From positions 62,001 to 126,000 of the forward strand of contig MU623412.1 in NCBI GenBank assembly GCA_025201765.1: a stretch of DNA of 64,000 nt, given 5' to 3'. The notes under the pieces are model-generated. The model saw nothing but the letters and a program-made list of their open reading frames with translations. It had not been told where the DNA came from and did no database searches. This document shows, piece by piece, positions 1 to 11,854 of this stretch. This DNA is from Daldinia sp. FL1419 (Eukaryota; Ascomycota; Sordariomycetes; Xylariales; Hypoxylaceae). The position numbers were made by a program, and so were the translations under genes. The first letter of the stretch is position 1. The number at the start of each line of letters is the position of its first letter.

Positions 1-3000
1 AGCCTAATTCCAAATGCTCATGATAAGCTGCTGAAACGAGTGGGCTAACGAATGGCAAGCCCAGGACGATAGTTGATGGACACCACATGTGCCACGGGAT
101 CGAAGAGCAACACCATTCATACATAGAAGCCGAGAACCCGGATTCCAACCTGAAAAGCGACCGTCGAGCACAAAGCTCGATATGGCAAATGATCGGCCGT
201 GGCTACGATATTCTACATACGTGCGTACGGTAAAAGATAGTGCTTAATACTAGGCTTGGCGACCTAAGTACAAACAAGCGAACCCGTTACGGTAAATCTT
301 ACATCTGTAGATGGGTGTGTAGACTCCATGGTGGCTAGGGGCGAATATTCTGAATGCGAGTTAATATTTGTGAGATGATTCATGAAGTCGCCATCGAGAA
401 GATACATACTATTGCGAGTATGGATTAATAGGTAGGTTTAGTCCAGGAAACAAAGAGAAAGAGGGAGAGAGAAAATGATTGGATTGGGTGTAAGCGATAA
501 CACCTCCAAAGAGGTGGTCTATGATTCTAATAAGTATACTTTCTACGAATTTTTTAGAATGAGCCTGCAGGCGGAGATATTTCCTCAATATTATGACACG
601 GATATATTAAAAAAGGGAGAAAAGGAAAAAAAAAAAGAAAGGATTGCATGCATTCTATTAGACATGATGATTAGACATAACAGACATATGATAGGTAGAT
701 GTTACGATACGCGGATATATGTAATGTATGTAATGCGTGTAATGCGAGTAAGCGGGCACTGTAGTATTGTGGCGCGATGGATTCTTGTCGATTTCGTTTT
801 AGTGTAATATTCTATAAAGTTCAGCTTTGCTTTTTTTTGTTTTTTTACTATTTATTTATTTCAAGTAGTTAAAATTATGTCAACGTTGTTTATATCTGTT
901 GCATATTTTGGGGGGGGATGGATGTTGGTTGGTGTGGGAAATTTACAAGTTTGACGTCAAGGGTCTCTTGTCCTTCAAAAAAGCGTTCGGACCCTGTTCC
1001 TACTTAGGTAACCTAGGTTTTTCCGGCCCCTCTCCCCGGAGACCGGAGATTTTTTGGGTTTTAAGATACTCTAACTAAGTGGAGCGGAAGTCTTTCCTAG
1101 GGTCCTACCCGACCTAACACAGCGGGAGTCAGTGCTGCCCCGGGGGTTTCCCTGGTGCTTCCTTCCATACCTCCTTGTTTCTTTGGTGTTCCCATCGTAG
1201 GGTGACTAAACCGCAATGACCCTTTTAACGAACGAGCTGTTTAATTAATAAGCAGTAAGCTTATGGTATGTTATGGTACGAAGTACTATAATATGGTTAG
1301 GTACGTATGTATATGATGCATGTAGTGCATGTAGTGCATGTACGCAAGTATTATAAGGTGCCTAGGTATTTTATATTATTCGATGTGGCATGTAATGCTC
1401 ACATGTAAGTACTACACACTTTTATATACGCACATATTATAATAGTATATCTCTACCTCCTTATATACCAAACAAAAAATACATACGTAGGTACCTACCT
1501 ACATACACTACTTACCTACATACATGCCTACATGCCTACATACCTACACGCCTACCTGCCTACCTGCCTACACTACTATACGCACGTATGCAGGTTGGTC
1601 GACGTGAGGAGATTTATTAATTAATTTATGCTGTCGTCCACCGCGGAGAACTTCCCAGCCAATAGAAGCCGTCATTTGTTTTATTTTTGTATCTTCAGCC
1701 TCATCTGGGGTATCGTTCTTGCATTGGACGATGGTTCCCTAGCAACATATGTAGGGCCATTTTCAAGAGGAGCGGAAGCGCGGAAAGGTGGCGATGAAGG
1801 TGGTTTATGTGCCTATTGGGGGGTCTCATGTTGGCTTATGCCACTCAAGAATCCCCTATTGGGAAGTTCAAGCCTCTCTGTCATATTATTCGATCCTTGA
1901 GGTCGCAGTGTAACCATCAGCGCTGAAAAGGCAAGCTTCGTTCCCGGTACTACCACTGCCGTTCTCACATCCTTCTAGCTTCTTAATCGACGCTAGGATT
2001 GTGGAACAGACAAAGATGCAAGGCATGCCGATAAAGGCATCAGCAAAACTAATTGATAATTTTGGTTACATTGGATCGAAACTTTTCATGCTCACGTCCA
2101 ACTAGAAAGAGCCTTTTCTTTTGTCAGAACTCATTATGCGAAGTTCTCGAGTTCCGGTTGGAATCTTATGATTTCTCTATTTAAATCCCGCCAATAGTCA
2201 ACACCCTTTATTACATTACAATGTTGCATGCCTCTTATCCCACCTTTCTACATACCAATTACGAGACGAGCGCGGACGAGTGCGGACAAGCGCGGGCTTG
2301 TGATAGCGGTCCGATGGTTCTTCATTCTCGCTCTTTGCAGAGGTCTAGGTCTTTATTTTGTGAAGCTAATCCAAAATCCACGGTTTTATTCTGCCTATGA
2401 TACAACCCCTCTTACATGGATATGACCTGTCGGAGTTGATAGGTAATGTTAGCAGCTCCCGCATGCTAGGTAATCTTTCCATCCTGAAAAGGAGTGCTAT
2501 AACTAAATGAAGGCGTGTTTCCAGAATACCAGAGGATCCACTCCAGACCCTTGTCGCCGCAGGGTCCTCAATGATGCATTGCAGGGGGACTCTCGTTGGA
2601 AAGATGGGATGTGGCCTGTGTTTTGATATGGCAGACGGCCTAGCTGTTGTGTTCCCTAAAGCAACCTTTAGAAAGAGAAGAAGAAAAAGCTACAAGAAAA
2701 ATCCAAAACCGATAAATTTTCTTATGTACGTAGGTACTTAAATAGGCTACGTACCGCAGATAGGACCCCTGGGGATAAATAACCATGTTTTCGCACACGT
2801 CCCTTGGCTTGATGATCACCCTGCTTCTCGGGACATCCTGGCAAAGAGAACCATTTCAGTTTCTTAAGCACCTATATTCGACACCTGCTTACTGAATAGG
2901 ACTTACCAGCCCGTCGGTGATATCTTATCGCTCAACTGCCAGCGGGCAGTGGCAGGAGTCTTACCCTTAAAACCGACATCTCTTATTTCTTGATTCTCCT

Positions 3001-3039
3001 TCTTCTGTTCCCCCCCCTTGGGCAACAGTTTCTTTCACA
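1..3039. other. gene-poor intergenic DNA with short imperfect repeats
   Basis: No reading frame here resembles a protein I know, and none can be extended by convincing splicing. The stretch holds low-complexity DNA: ATGCATGTAGTG-type repeats near 1316-1345, and an imperfect (CCTA)n/(CATA)n array at about 1492-1575. ORFs of 60-110 codons at 475, 1628 and 2228 have biased, random-looking composition and are treated as chance. The last few hundred bases before 3040 would be the promoter of the small gene that follows. Confidence 0.6.
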
Positions 3040-3452
3040 ATGAGTGGAAGCGGCGGTTTCTACAAGTACCGATGCAAGTACTTTTACACTCATAACTGCC
3101 CTAACTGGGTTTATGTGAATAACTCGCCTTGCGCAAACTGCTGTGTAAGTCACTCATCCGGAGATAGTAAGCCCGCGCTTTTCAACACAGGTTTGGCTAA
3201 TACTACCCGTAGGCAGAGGGGAGAGATGTCGACGGGAATCCCCCCCAGATGCCTTTACCGAGGCACTCGCACGATATTTGCGTCCCTCGAGTTGAAGATG
3301 GCGTTGTACACTACACGCTAATGGAGCTCGTCAACACTAACGAGGCCGGAAATCAATGGATCCTAAGATACAAAGTTAACCAAGCCCAAATCACTACGGT
3401 AATGACGACCAATGCCACTCCCGGCGTCCCGATTCCAGCAACGAGCTACTGA
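3040..3452 (+). CDS. small Cys-rich fungal protein of unknown function (114 aa)
   Basis: Two exons, 3040-3144 and 3213-3452, are joined across a 68 nt intron with donor GTAAGT, branch GGCTAATAC and acceptor CCGTAG. Both exons are open and the join keeps phase 0. The N-terminal 36 residues carry a compact Cys/aromatic module: C13, C20, C31, C34 and C35, with the motif NCPNWVYVNNSPCANC. A hydrophilic tail follows, containing the segment VPRVEDGVVHYTLMELV. There is no signal peptide and no membrane segment. I associate this layout (MSGSGG start, then YKYRCKYF, then NWV.VN..PCA.C) with short uncharacterised proteins in other moulds, from memory rather than a search. No function can be assigned; a zinc-binding fold is possible. 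It is the only convincing gene in the first 9.4 kb. The start is the first ATG of the frame. Confidence 0.75.
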
Positions 3453-6400
3453 AAGGAGGAAAGTTTTATGTGGCCGATGACGGGGCGTCTATGGACACTA
3501 AACGTTGACAATAATCAGACGGGACGTTCTAGTAGTTTCCAGGGATTAAGGTAGCGGATTAATGGCATTGGGGAATAACCAAGACAGCCGAGATTGTGGG
3601 GCGCAGCCACCAGTTGCCCAGGCTCTAATTATGAACTGACGATCGTATGGCGGAAGCGGCGGCGTTCCCTACAAAATCAGCCTATGGACTAGCTTCACTC
3701 ATGAATTACGACTATCTCAACGGATGGTGGAAACGCCTGTCTTAATCAAAGATTGCGCCGAGTTCGGTCCTCATAGTGAAAAGAGCGCACGTTTACAATG
3801 GGACAAAAGTACGGTGTTACTTTAAGATTGGGCGCTGGTGATCATGGATGAGGGTAAATGATTAGTATGGTAGTATGGTAGTATGGTAGTGTGGTAGCAT
3901 AATAGGATGGTAATAGTATAAAGAAGCTTAATCCCACTTAATATCTAGGTACCTGGAGAATGTTAATAGTAGATGTCACGTTAAGACAAGGAGTCTAATC
4001 GCATCTTTTTGAAAGAGAATTCCACATAACCCCGAACCTTCGAGTTGGTACTAAATCCATACCATAAAATCGGAATCACAATAATGGAGTGCAACGGGTA
4101 AAAAGAAATGAGAGCGCACCATTCTAGTAGTAAGGTACGTAACGCGCGTCAGGACATTGCTATGTATGAAGTAGAGCAATGTTGCAATATAGATCCGGGG
4201 AGTTCTCAATCGGGCTTGTTGCATCAGTTATCGCGTCCGCTATGAGCCTCGTGATGATAGATCGTTTTGTGGTACTGCGACTTATAAGCACCTTGTAAAG
4301 AAAATACCGGTAGCGAATCTTACGTCCGGAGCCTGATAAAGCTTACGAGAGGTCGGTTACCGATTTACGATTATCAGCGTTCTTAAGTTCTTAAGAGGCA
4401 TGCGTGGTTGATCAGTAAAGCTCTCTATGTAGGAAGGATGAATACAACAGCATCCGTTCGTGTACGTCCGTGTGCACCCATGCGAATGTTCGCGCCTTAC
4501 AACTTTCTAACGTTAGGTTAGATCCTTATTTCCTACGTAAAGATAGGTAAAGCCACAAAGTTGGCAATGCTCTGCGAGGCTTATGTGCACTGTATTAGTG
4601 GCCGTACCGAGACGCGGACTCGTTATGTCCGATTTACGTCGCAAGAATACTACGGATAAGATGACATCAAGACGTATGCATACACGTATACAATAAAGAT
4701 CCCCATGTCACGATAGATATCTATATGTAGGTACATAAATGGGTAGCGAAATATGACGTGAGAATAGTGGCCCAGTCAAATCACTTGACTTCCATACCTA
4801 AAGTAGGTACCCAAAGTAAGTAAGTACCCAGGCAGCATGCAATGTTGATTTTCTTCGACTCAAGTATGATAAATAAGTATAATAAATATGGTTGCATTAC
4901 TCAAAGAACCTACGGCGCGTCCACGTATGTTGTATTATTACTCAATATTGAAGCAATAGAATAACTTGTAAGTGACCGATTATCCCGCTTGCGTCCGGAA
5001 ATCCGCGTAGAATATTGGTTAGGACATATGTAAAGCCGTCAGTCGAGCAAGGACAACGAGACAGTATCGATAATAAAAATTCCGAAATTAGCAAGACGGC
5101 ACATAGACATACATACACTAGCATTGGACTGCCTCATTTGTATGTATGGATTACGGACTACGAATGAAGCGGGTCCAATCTAGCCGAACCAGTCGGCCTT
5201 ATTGCACGGTTAAGGTGGCTGGGAAATCGGGAACACTAGCGGATGCGCCTATCCGTGACCGTTACATGTCAGGGATATCCAAGGTGGGGGGTCCCGCTTC
5301 GGTATGGAGCATCCAAGCCCTGTTCGGCCACGTGCTTAAGCTTTTCCAAGTGTTTGTCCGGGCCGCTTTGCTCCACCTGCTCCACCTGCTCCACCTCCAC
5401 CACCTTCGTCCACTGTCAATCTTCCCCACAAATTTTCAACCTCTAATTCCTAAAAAGCCACTTTGTTTTACCTAACTTATAAAATCTTCAGCCTCAAAGA
5501 AAAAGAGAAAGGATTGATTGCTTTTTCTCTTGGGGGTTACATACAAAATCTTAGGCAACGAAGTCCGAAACAAGCAATGCGTGGCCAGCATTTACGTAGT
5601 AATAATGTCACGAAGACTATCTGACAGATGCAAATCTCGTACGACATATTTCCGATTTATCAGTGTCTCATATGTCGTACTACTATCTCCTCCAAATTTT
5701 GAACGCATCGGATTTCCTCCTGCATGTCCAGGGTCTCTATATTCCATCGTAAATAACCTACTTGCTTTTCATGCCATATCTTAGAAATCCCATTCACCCC
5801 GCGAACACCCCCTCCCCTGCCATGCGCGTCAACCTTTTGGTGCTAATGATCTACACTAATCCTATGCCATTTTTGTGAGCCGAACTAAACTATCATCTAA
5901 GTACGGCCAACTACGGTGCTTAGTCAAGCCGGGCCGACAAATCGCAACCTTAAGGCTTTGAGTATTCTTATGCCCATTTACGGAATACGAACATGTTTGT
6001 TGTAAGGTACCTAGGTAACTACCTAGGTAAACATCCATCTCAACGCCGTACTACATACTATCAACTATCTACCCCTTGTTCTAGCCGATCGGGTCCTAAC
6101 CCCTAAACCATCCATGGAAACTCATACACGGTGAAATGTCTTATTTTCCTTGTATAATCTTTCCTTGTATAATGGCCACCGTAAGCTACCTCCTGGGTAT
6201 AAATCTGCTAACTGCGGCGATATAACCGACACCAATACATTCCCAATGAAACTGTCATGACGTAAATCAAACGTAAGATAGAGATGGTCCTACTCCCATT
6301 CAATGTGAACGGATAGATCAACACAGTCCTACGTTTGGATCATATTTATTGACGTTACGCGTTACAACATGACATTTCATACACTACAGTAGCTGGACCA

Positions 6401-9400
6401 ACTATTCGCAGATGTATCAGCTTCATGAGACGCCCGTCCGAATGTTGTAGCATCCTATATGACGATAGCATGAAGAATACGTCAAGTAAAGCAAGAATCA
6501 GTCAGATCATTCAACCACGTAAATCAATATTGATACATACCTTGTCCGTGCTAGGCCCCCAATGTCCACCAAATGGCCTACTATATCACTCTTTGGGCAC
6601 AGGCTCAGCTATAGTTTATTCTTCCGCATACTCGCCTTTGCCTACCGCGGACCGCGAGAAGGGGCTACAGGGGTCTACGCGAAACGGATGACCCAATAAG
6701 GAATCTCAAATATGTCAAGCAATGTTACGCGCGACGGCTCGATTTATCAATCAACATTCATAGGATACCAAGCTCGCCACGAGCTGCACTTTGTAGGTAG
6801 GCAGTCTTGTTTTATTTGTGATACATCGTCTCGCGTTAGGACCAGCACCTCGTTTGACTCCAATTAACCTGACTTTCGACATCTCAATATCGATACAAAC
6901 GAAGGGCAAAGAAGTGACTGCGTTGCTCCAAGAACCTACAAGCCAACCTTACCCATACGGCTTATCCGTCCTAGTTGTCTCAGTGGTTCCAAGGTAGACA
7001 TCCTACTATGTATACAGCCGTGTAGCCCGACATAGTCCAAACATCTGCGTGAGGGTGGCGTCGACTTTTCCAGATGGAGGAATTCGCAAGTCGGGCGAAG
7101 CAACGTCGTCACCAAGGACATTGGCCACTAGTGGTAGCATCAAATACTTAATCCTATTTCTTTGCCAATAAAGGTGCTTCGCGCAACTAGATGAACATAT
7201 TTTATACTCGACTCGTCGCCTATCGTTTGCCTATCGTTTGCCGGTAGTTCATGATCGTTGATCATTACCGGCTTAAGAGATTTGGGAAAAGGAAGTATAC
7301 AACCATTGGGCCTCACAACTCCCGAGTTTCGGGAATCCGGAAGGCTATAACATTTCATATGATCCAGGTGACATACATGAAAACAGGTCTTCCCCAGAAC
7401 CGTTGTACAAACCCATTCTAAGGTACAGCTGCATCTGGTCATTGGATCAACCTTGGCAGCGGCAGGGTTCATGTTGTTACATTCGTCTAAGTCCTTTCAA
7501 CCAACACCGGGTTATCCAAACTTGTCCAACATGAAGGGAGAGACTGAAGGGTCCAACCATCAGCCCTATCTTAGCACGGTCGGGGAGAGCGAGTAGTATC
7601 CCGTCACGGGCGACTACACACTGCCGAAAAAAACTTATCCATAGCCATTGAAGAGTGGCTTCTAACAGGTCCATCCATGGATGGTCGGATCGAGGGGTTG
7701 CAGCGCAATACGAAATCAGACCGCACTAGCCAACCTCACAAAACACTCACATCGAATAGCACTACTACACCTTCTGGCTAGCCTTCGACTACTTGTAAGC
7801 AATTCACCCTGGGTGTGGCTCGGTAGGTACTACCTGATCTAGGGCTAGTGAAATCTAGTAAAGGGACGACCAACGGGGTGTAGAATATTACTGTTGAGTA
7901 ACCCTCCCTAATTTCCGTCAAATTCCCAACACGTATCTGACTCGTCGGACGGTGGTCATATCATGTTCAAGCTTTCTATAATAGGTTCTCAACCCATACT
8001 TACTTCATGTAGTCTACTAATCTAGACCTTTCGATTCAATACCAAACTAATTGTCCAACCTAATAATTTGCCTACTTGGATAGCCTCTTATGCGAGAGGA
8101 GCTACGTAGAATGCAACTCAATAGTTTGGACTTTAATAAAACGATTCTCTCACCGGAGAAGAAGTACCTTATACGTACCGGTATGGCCGCTACCAGTTAG
8201 TTTCCATCGAAATTCTGCTAAGTTTTAGAAGCATGCGGGTGCTCGGTAAGGGGCGACTATTCTACTAAAAGGGCCGAAAGAATATCCTGAAATGAGTGAG
8301 AATCTAGTAAGGTAATACCTAGTTCAAGGGATACGAAATACGAATGGACGCTGTAACGGGGTCAAGCCAAAGTTATCGTGCGTAGCAAATAGGTCGGCAG
8401 GGAGCCAAGTAGGACTGAGTACAGAACAGAATAATACCTACCTACTTAGGTACCTACCTACATATCTGTTCCATTCTCGCAGTTACTAGGTAATTGTACA
8501 TTATATCGAAACAGAGCTTACACAAAAACACGCCAAAGCTACCAACTACTACAAAGGATAACTGTAACCGTACCCCTGACCGACATTTCCAAACGGAAAA
8601 GACGCGCAAGGAACACGAGCAGGGAAAACAAGCAAGCCTCCCCTATCCCAAACGTCATTATAATTCAATAGTTAGCATAACGACATAGAGAATTTCTACG
8701 TGGCTAAATATTTGAACTGACGTTTCACAGAATGATAGCCGTGGGACGCAACTTTTGTTGGAGTTGGTAAATTTTCTCCTGGAGTGGCGACGTATCGGTT
8801 CGGTATTATTAGAAAACAGGGGCTGGTTGGGTTGTAATGGCCCGAGGGATATCCCCTTTTCTAATCTCGAATCTGTCAATCGCGAAACTCAACCCATGCT
8901 CTTAGAAAAAGAATCCTACCTCATATTGTGAGACTCAAACGGTAGCTCGTTCGTGCGGGGGGGGCTTGGGGTTTTACAATTGATCGTACGCACTATGTTT
9001 TCCCAGTGCTAAGGCGAATAGCTACAGCTAGATGATAACCTGTAAGCCTAGCATACTCGGAAATTGTGTCTTCCTTATCTCCACTAGCTATTGTTATGAT
9101 TATTCGTGTATTCTTTCAGCAACCTTCGATTCTACGAGTTCCTAAACTTAACCTCAAGACATCGCAACAACAGACAAGACTTTCGCTTTCAACGACACCG
9201 AAATACTAGAAGCCGCCGAATTTATATCCGCGTATGTTTCATAAATTTGATGGATGGGTTTGCGTTTTCCCTTTTCCGCCCCCTTTACCAAGCCTAACAT
9301 CTATTCCTCCTCGTCAAGTTCTGATACACCAATCCAAGTCAGCTAAGAATAGGGGAAACCAGTAAAGAAGCTAATCATTTTTAACAATTCGACTTAAGTC

Positions 9401-9461
9401 ATAGGTCATAGACAGACGAGACTCGTGAATCTTTCCGCGACATCCCAATAACACGCCAAGC
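3453..9461. other. 6 kb gene desert
   Basis: Many ORFs of 60-110 codons occur on both strands but none is recognisable. Those on the minus strand between 6936 and 7674 (61, 110 and 65 codons) lie head to tail but show no family signature and no splice logic that joins them. Short repeats include TAGTATGG units at about 3863-3893, a CTCCACCTG triplication at about 5371-5400, a 13 bp tandem duplication near 7218-7243, and CCTAGGTA-type palindromes at about 6007-6030 and 8437-8462. Base composition is not strongly AT-biased, so this is not obviously RIP-mutated repeat DNA. Confidence 0.55.
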
Positions 9462-11149
9462 TCAAAGAGCTAAGAACAGCGCCGCAACCATCGACAACCA
9501 ACCCCAAGACCAATCCCATCTTCGCAAAGACGACACACCATTCCCAAGCTCCCGCCATTGATATCCGAACGTCACATTCTGCACAACGGCACTATTATGA
9601 CAATTGCCCCCAACGATATCCACGTCCCTTAAGTCGTCCGGTGTCACGAAGAACATATACTGCTTTTGATCGAGTCCCTCGAACCCCGAGGTATCGTAAG
9701 GGAATAAGTCTAAACTATCCGTCGCAGTTGTGTTGCGCAGGAATATGCATTGCACTTGACCCGGGTAATCGCGCACCATCTGCGGGTAGTCTTTCATGAC
9801 GTCCGAATTGGATGTGTCGGCCATGAGAATAAACTTCCGGTGCGGAAAGGTCTGGAAGATCTTGTTTAAAAGTGCCTTTCGGATCGATAGCGTCGCCTTG
9901 ACGTCGGAGAAGTTCAGCGGTCGCGTATCAAATGAGCCAAGAGGATACGTCTTGTAGATGAATCTGTGACATGGTTAGTCTAGGCCAGCCCTCCCCAACG
10001 GTGAGAATAAGCTTACTCCATGTAGTTCCTGGTTGCCTGTTCCGGTGTTGTAGTAAGGTAATGGAAATGGAAATTCGGGATTGTGGCAGACCAATTGGCG
10101 TAGATCTCGGGCATATTCATCCAGGGGGTGAATTCTCGGGCGAAGGAATTTAGAAGCCCTTCCTTAGGATCGTAGATTTTGGTGACACGGAGAATGTCAT
10201 CTATATCGGAGACGATCGTGAAGCCCGTTGGCGGCACTAGGTACGCTGTCGCATTTCCCGTATTAGTTCCCCTGGCGTACATATTGAGAGCTTGAATAGA
10301 CGAAGTCGCATTGCCAGCCATCAAGTGTTCATTATTAGAACCACTGATATTCCGAAGGGTGACGAAGGCATCAAAGTCACCTTCGTTGGTGGTTTGATAC
10401 GGCATATCGATCGACTGTGCCCCTCCATCCTGACCATTGATTGTTAGTGGGTTAGCGGTACATGAATGGATCTTGGCTACTTTAACTTACAGCGTTGACT
10501 ACACCTCCGCTTGCGTCCGGGCGAACATCGACGTCATTCACAAAGTCAATAGTGACGTTCATGCCCCCTTGCTGGACGACGAATATGGAAGCTGTCAAGT
10601 TTCGAGCTTGCCTCTGCTCCGGCTCGGACAGTTCATCTATATCTGTACCGACGAGGAATACATCGGCTAGATCGTCGAGTTTCTTTTGTGAGATATCGGG
10701 TTGCTTGTAAACATTACCATGGATTCGGACATTCCATCCATCGTCGGTCCAGTTCGCATATGCACTGAAGTACACTTCTTGTTAGTAACTATCTCGCTAT
10801 TGCGTTTCAACCTTACGGCCTATCCTTACGGGAGATTGAGAACCTGAGTTGGCTTAGCGTCTAGATCCGAGCTATGTATTCCCAGAGAACTAGCAACAGC
10901 ATCACCACTAGGGAAGTCTTGGAAGAACTGAGGTACACCCGATGCTACATAGCTCGAGACGTCACTCCCAAGACCGTCTATCACGCTGTGAATGTAACTG
11001 CCAGCATCTAAGCGGCGGTATACTGCTTGGTTACTTAGGTCGGGAGCCGGTGTAATCATAGGATGTGCGGGCGGTGCAGCCAAGGCCGCCCTAGCTGATA
11101 TTAACGATAGTAGCCATGCCGGTACTAGTCGGCACGATAGTATTGCCAT
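9462..11149 (-). CDS. secreted App1-like (DUF2183) phosphatidate phosphatase-family protein
   Basis: Four exons on the minus strand (11149-10830, 10764-10491, 10429-10017, 9963-9462) give 502 residues. The introns have GTAAGG/GTAAGT/GTAAGC donors and CAG acceptors, and the frame is kept throughout. Residues 1-24 form a signal peptide (MAILSCRLVPAWLLSLISAR). Residues from about 260 to 440 match the catalytic part of the App1 family, a HAD-like phosphatase fold that in yeast App1 dephosphorylates phosphatidic acid. The block around VSDIDD (D273, D275) and the following GLLNSFAREFTPWMNMP are diagnostic. The usual DxDxT motif reads D-I-D-D-I here, so the threonine is replaced by I277. The C-terminus is hydrophobic (WGWLSMVAALFLAL), as in GPI signals, so an extracellular or wall-anchored location is inferred. 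Lipid phosphatase activity is uncertain because of the changed motif and the location. Confidence 0.85.
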
Positions 11150-11854
11150 TGGCGTTAGGTAAATGCTTTAGGCGCGGTAGGTAGTACTGTAGGTAGTACT
11201 GTAGGCAGTACTGTAGGTAATAGTGTTTTGGCACTTATTGTCACGATAATTTAGGAGGTGGGTCGGGCAGTGACAGGATATAAGTTTGAGGTGGCATATA
11301 TTGTGGATTACTTGATTACCTCATATCCTCATATTAGTTGTCAAACAAACATGGGTATTCTTATTTTGGCCTATTAAATTTCTTATCTCACAAGTGGCTA
11401 GGGGTGGGTGCGTTGCACATGTAGTAGGTTGTGCCCTGTTTGTGTTGTTCTTGCTTCCTTTGTCCTTCCAAGACCTTGGCTATGACATCACCGAACACCG
11501 ATCGTCGTTTTGGTCCCTTGCATGTACTCGTGGTAAAAAATCCAAACCGGAATGGGAATTGAAGTTCCCCATCAAATAAAGTTACTGCTGACGGCCGGTC
11601 CCGAGTGCGACCTTCTGGGCCCCGCTCCCTCTTAATTAAGATTTGGGAAATATCGATTCGATAATAATATAAATATTTGACTTTATACTTTACGCTACCA
11701 GGTTTCCCTGGTTCTTCGCCTCGTCTTAAGCTTCCCGGCAATATTTGCACTCATTAATCTTTTTTTTATTTTAACCTTAAACATTATTTCCTCCCCATAC
11801 TCTCCCAATTATTGGCCCGTCGCCAAAATCTACCTATATATGCATAACATCCTT
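11150..11854. other. intergenic region between the App1-like gene and the Zn2Cys6 gene
   Basis: This is the presumed promoter of the App1-like gene plus the 3' region of the transcription factor gene. A TAGGTAGTACTG motif is repeated at about 11177-11220. An open frame at 11388-11750 on the minus strand (120 codons, basic and unpatterned) resembles no family and is not called. Confidence 0.5.

Noticed and set aside
6936..7674. Three consecutive minus-strand ORFs (65, 110 and 61 codons)
   Set aside because: No family signature, no splice signals that join them in frame, and Cys/His content without any regular spacing.
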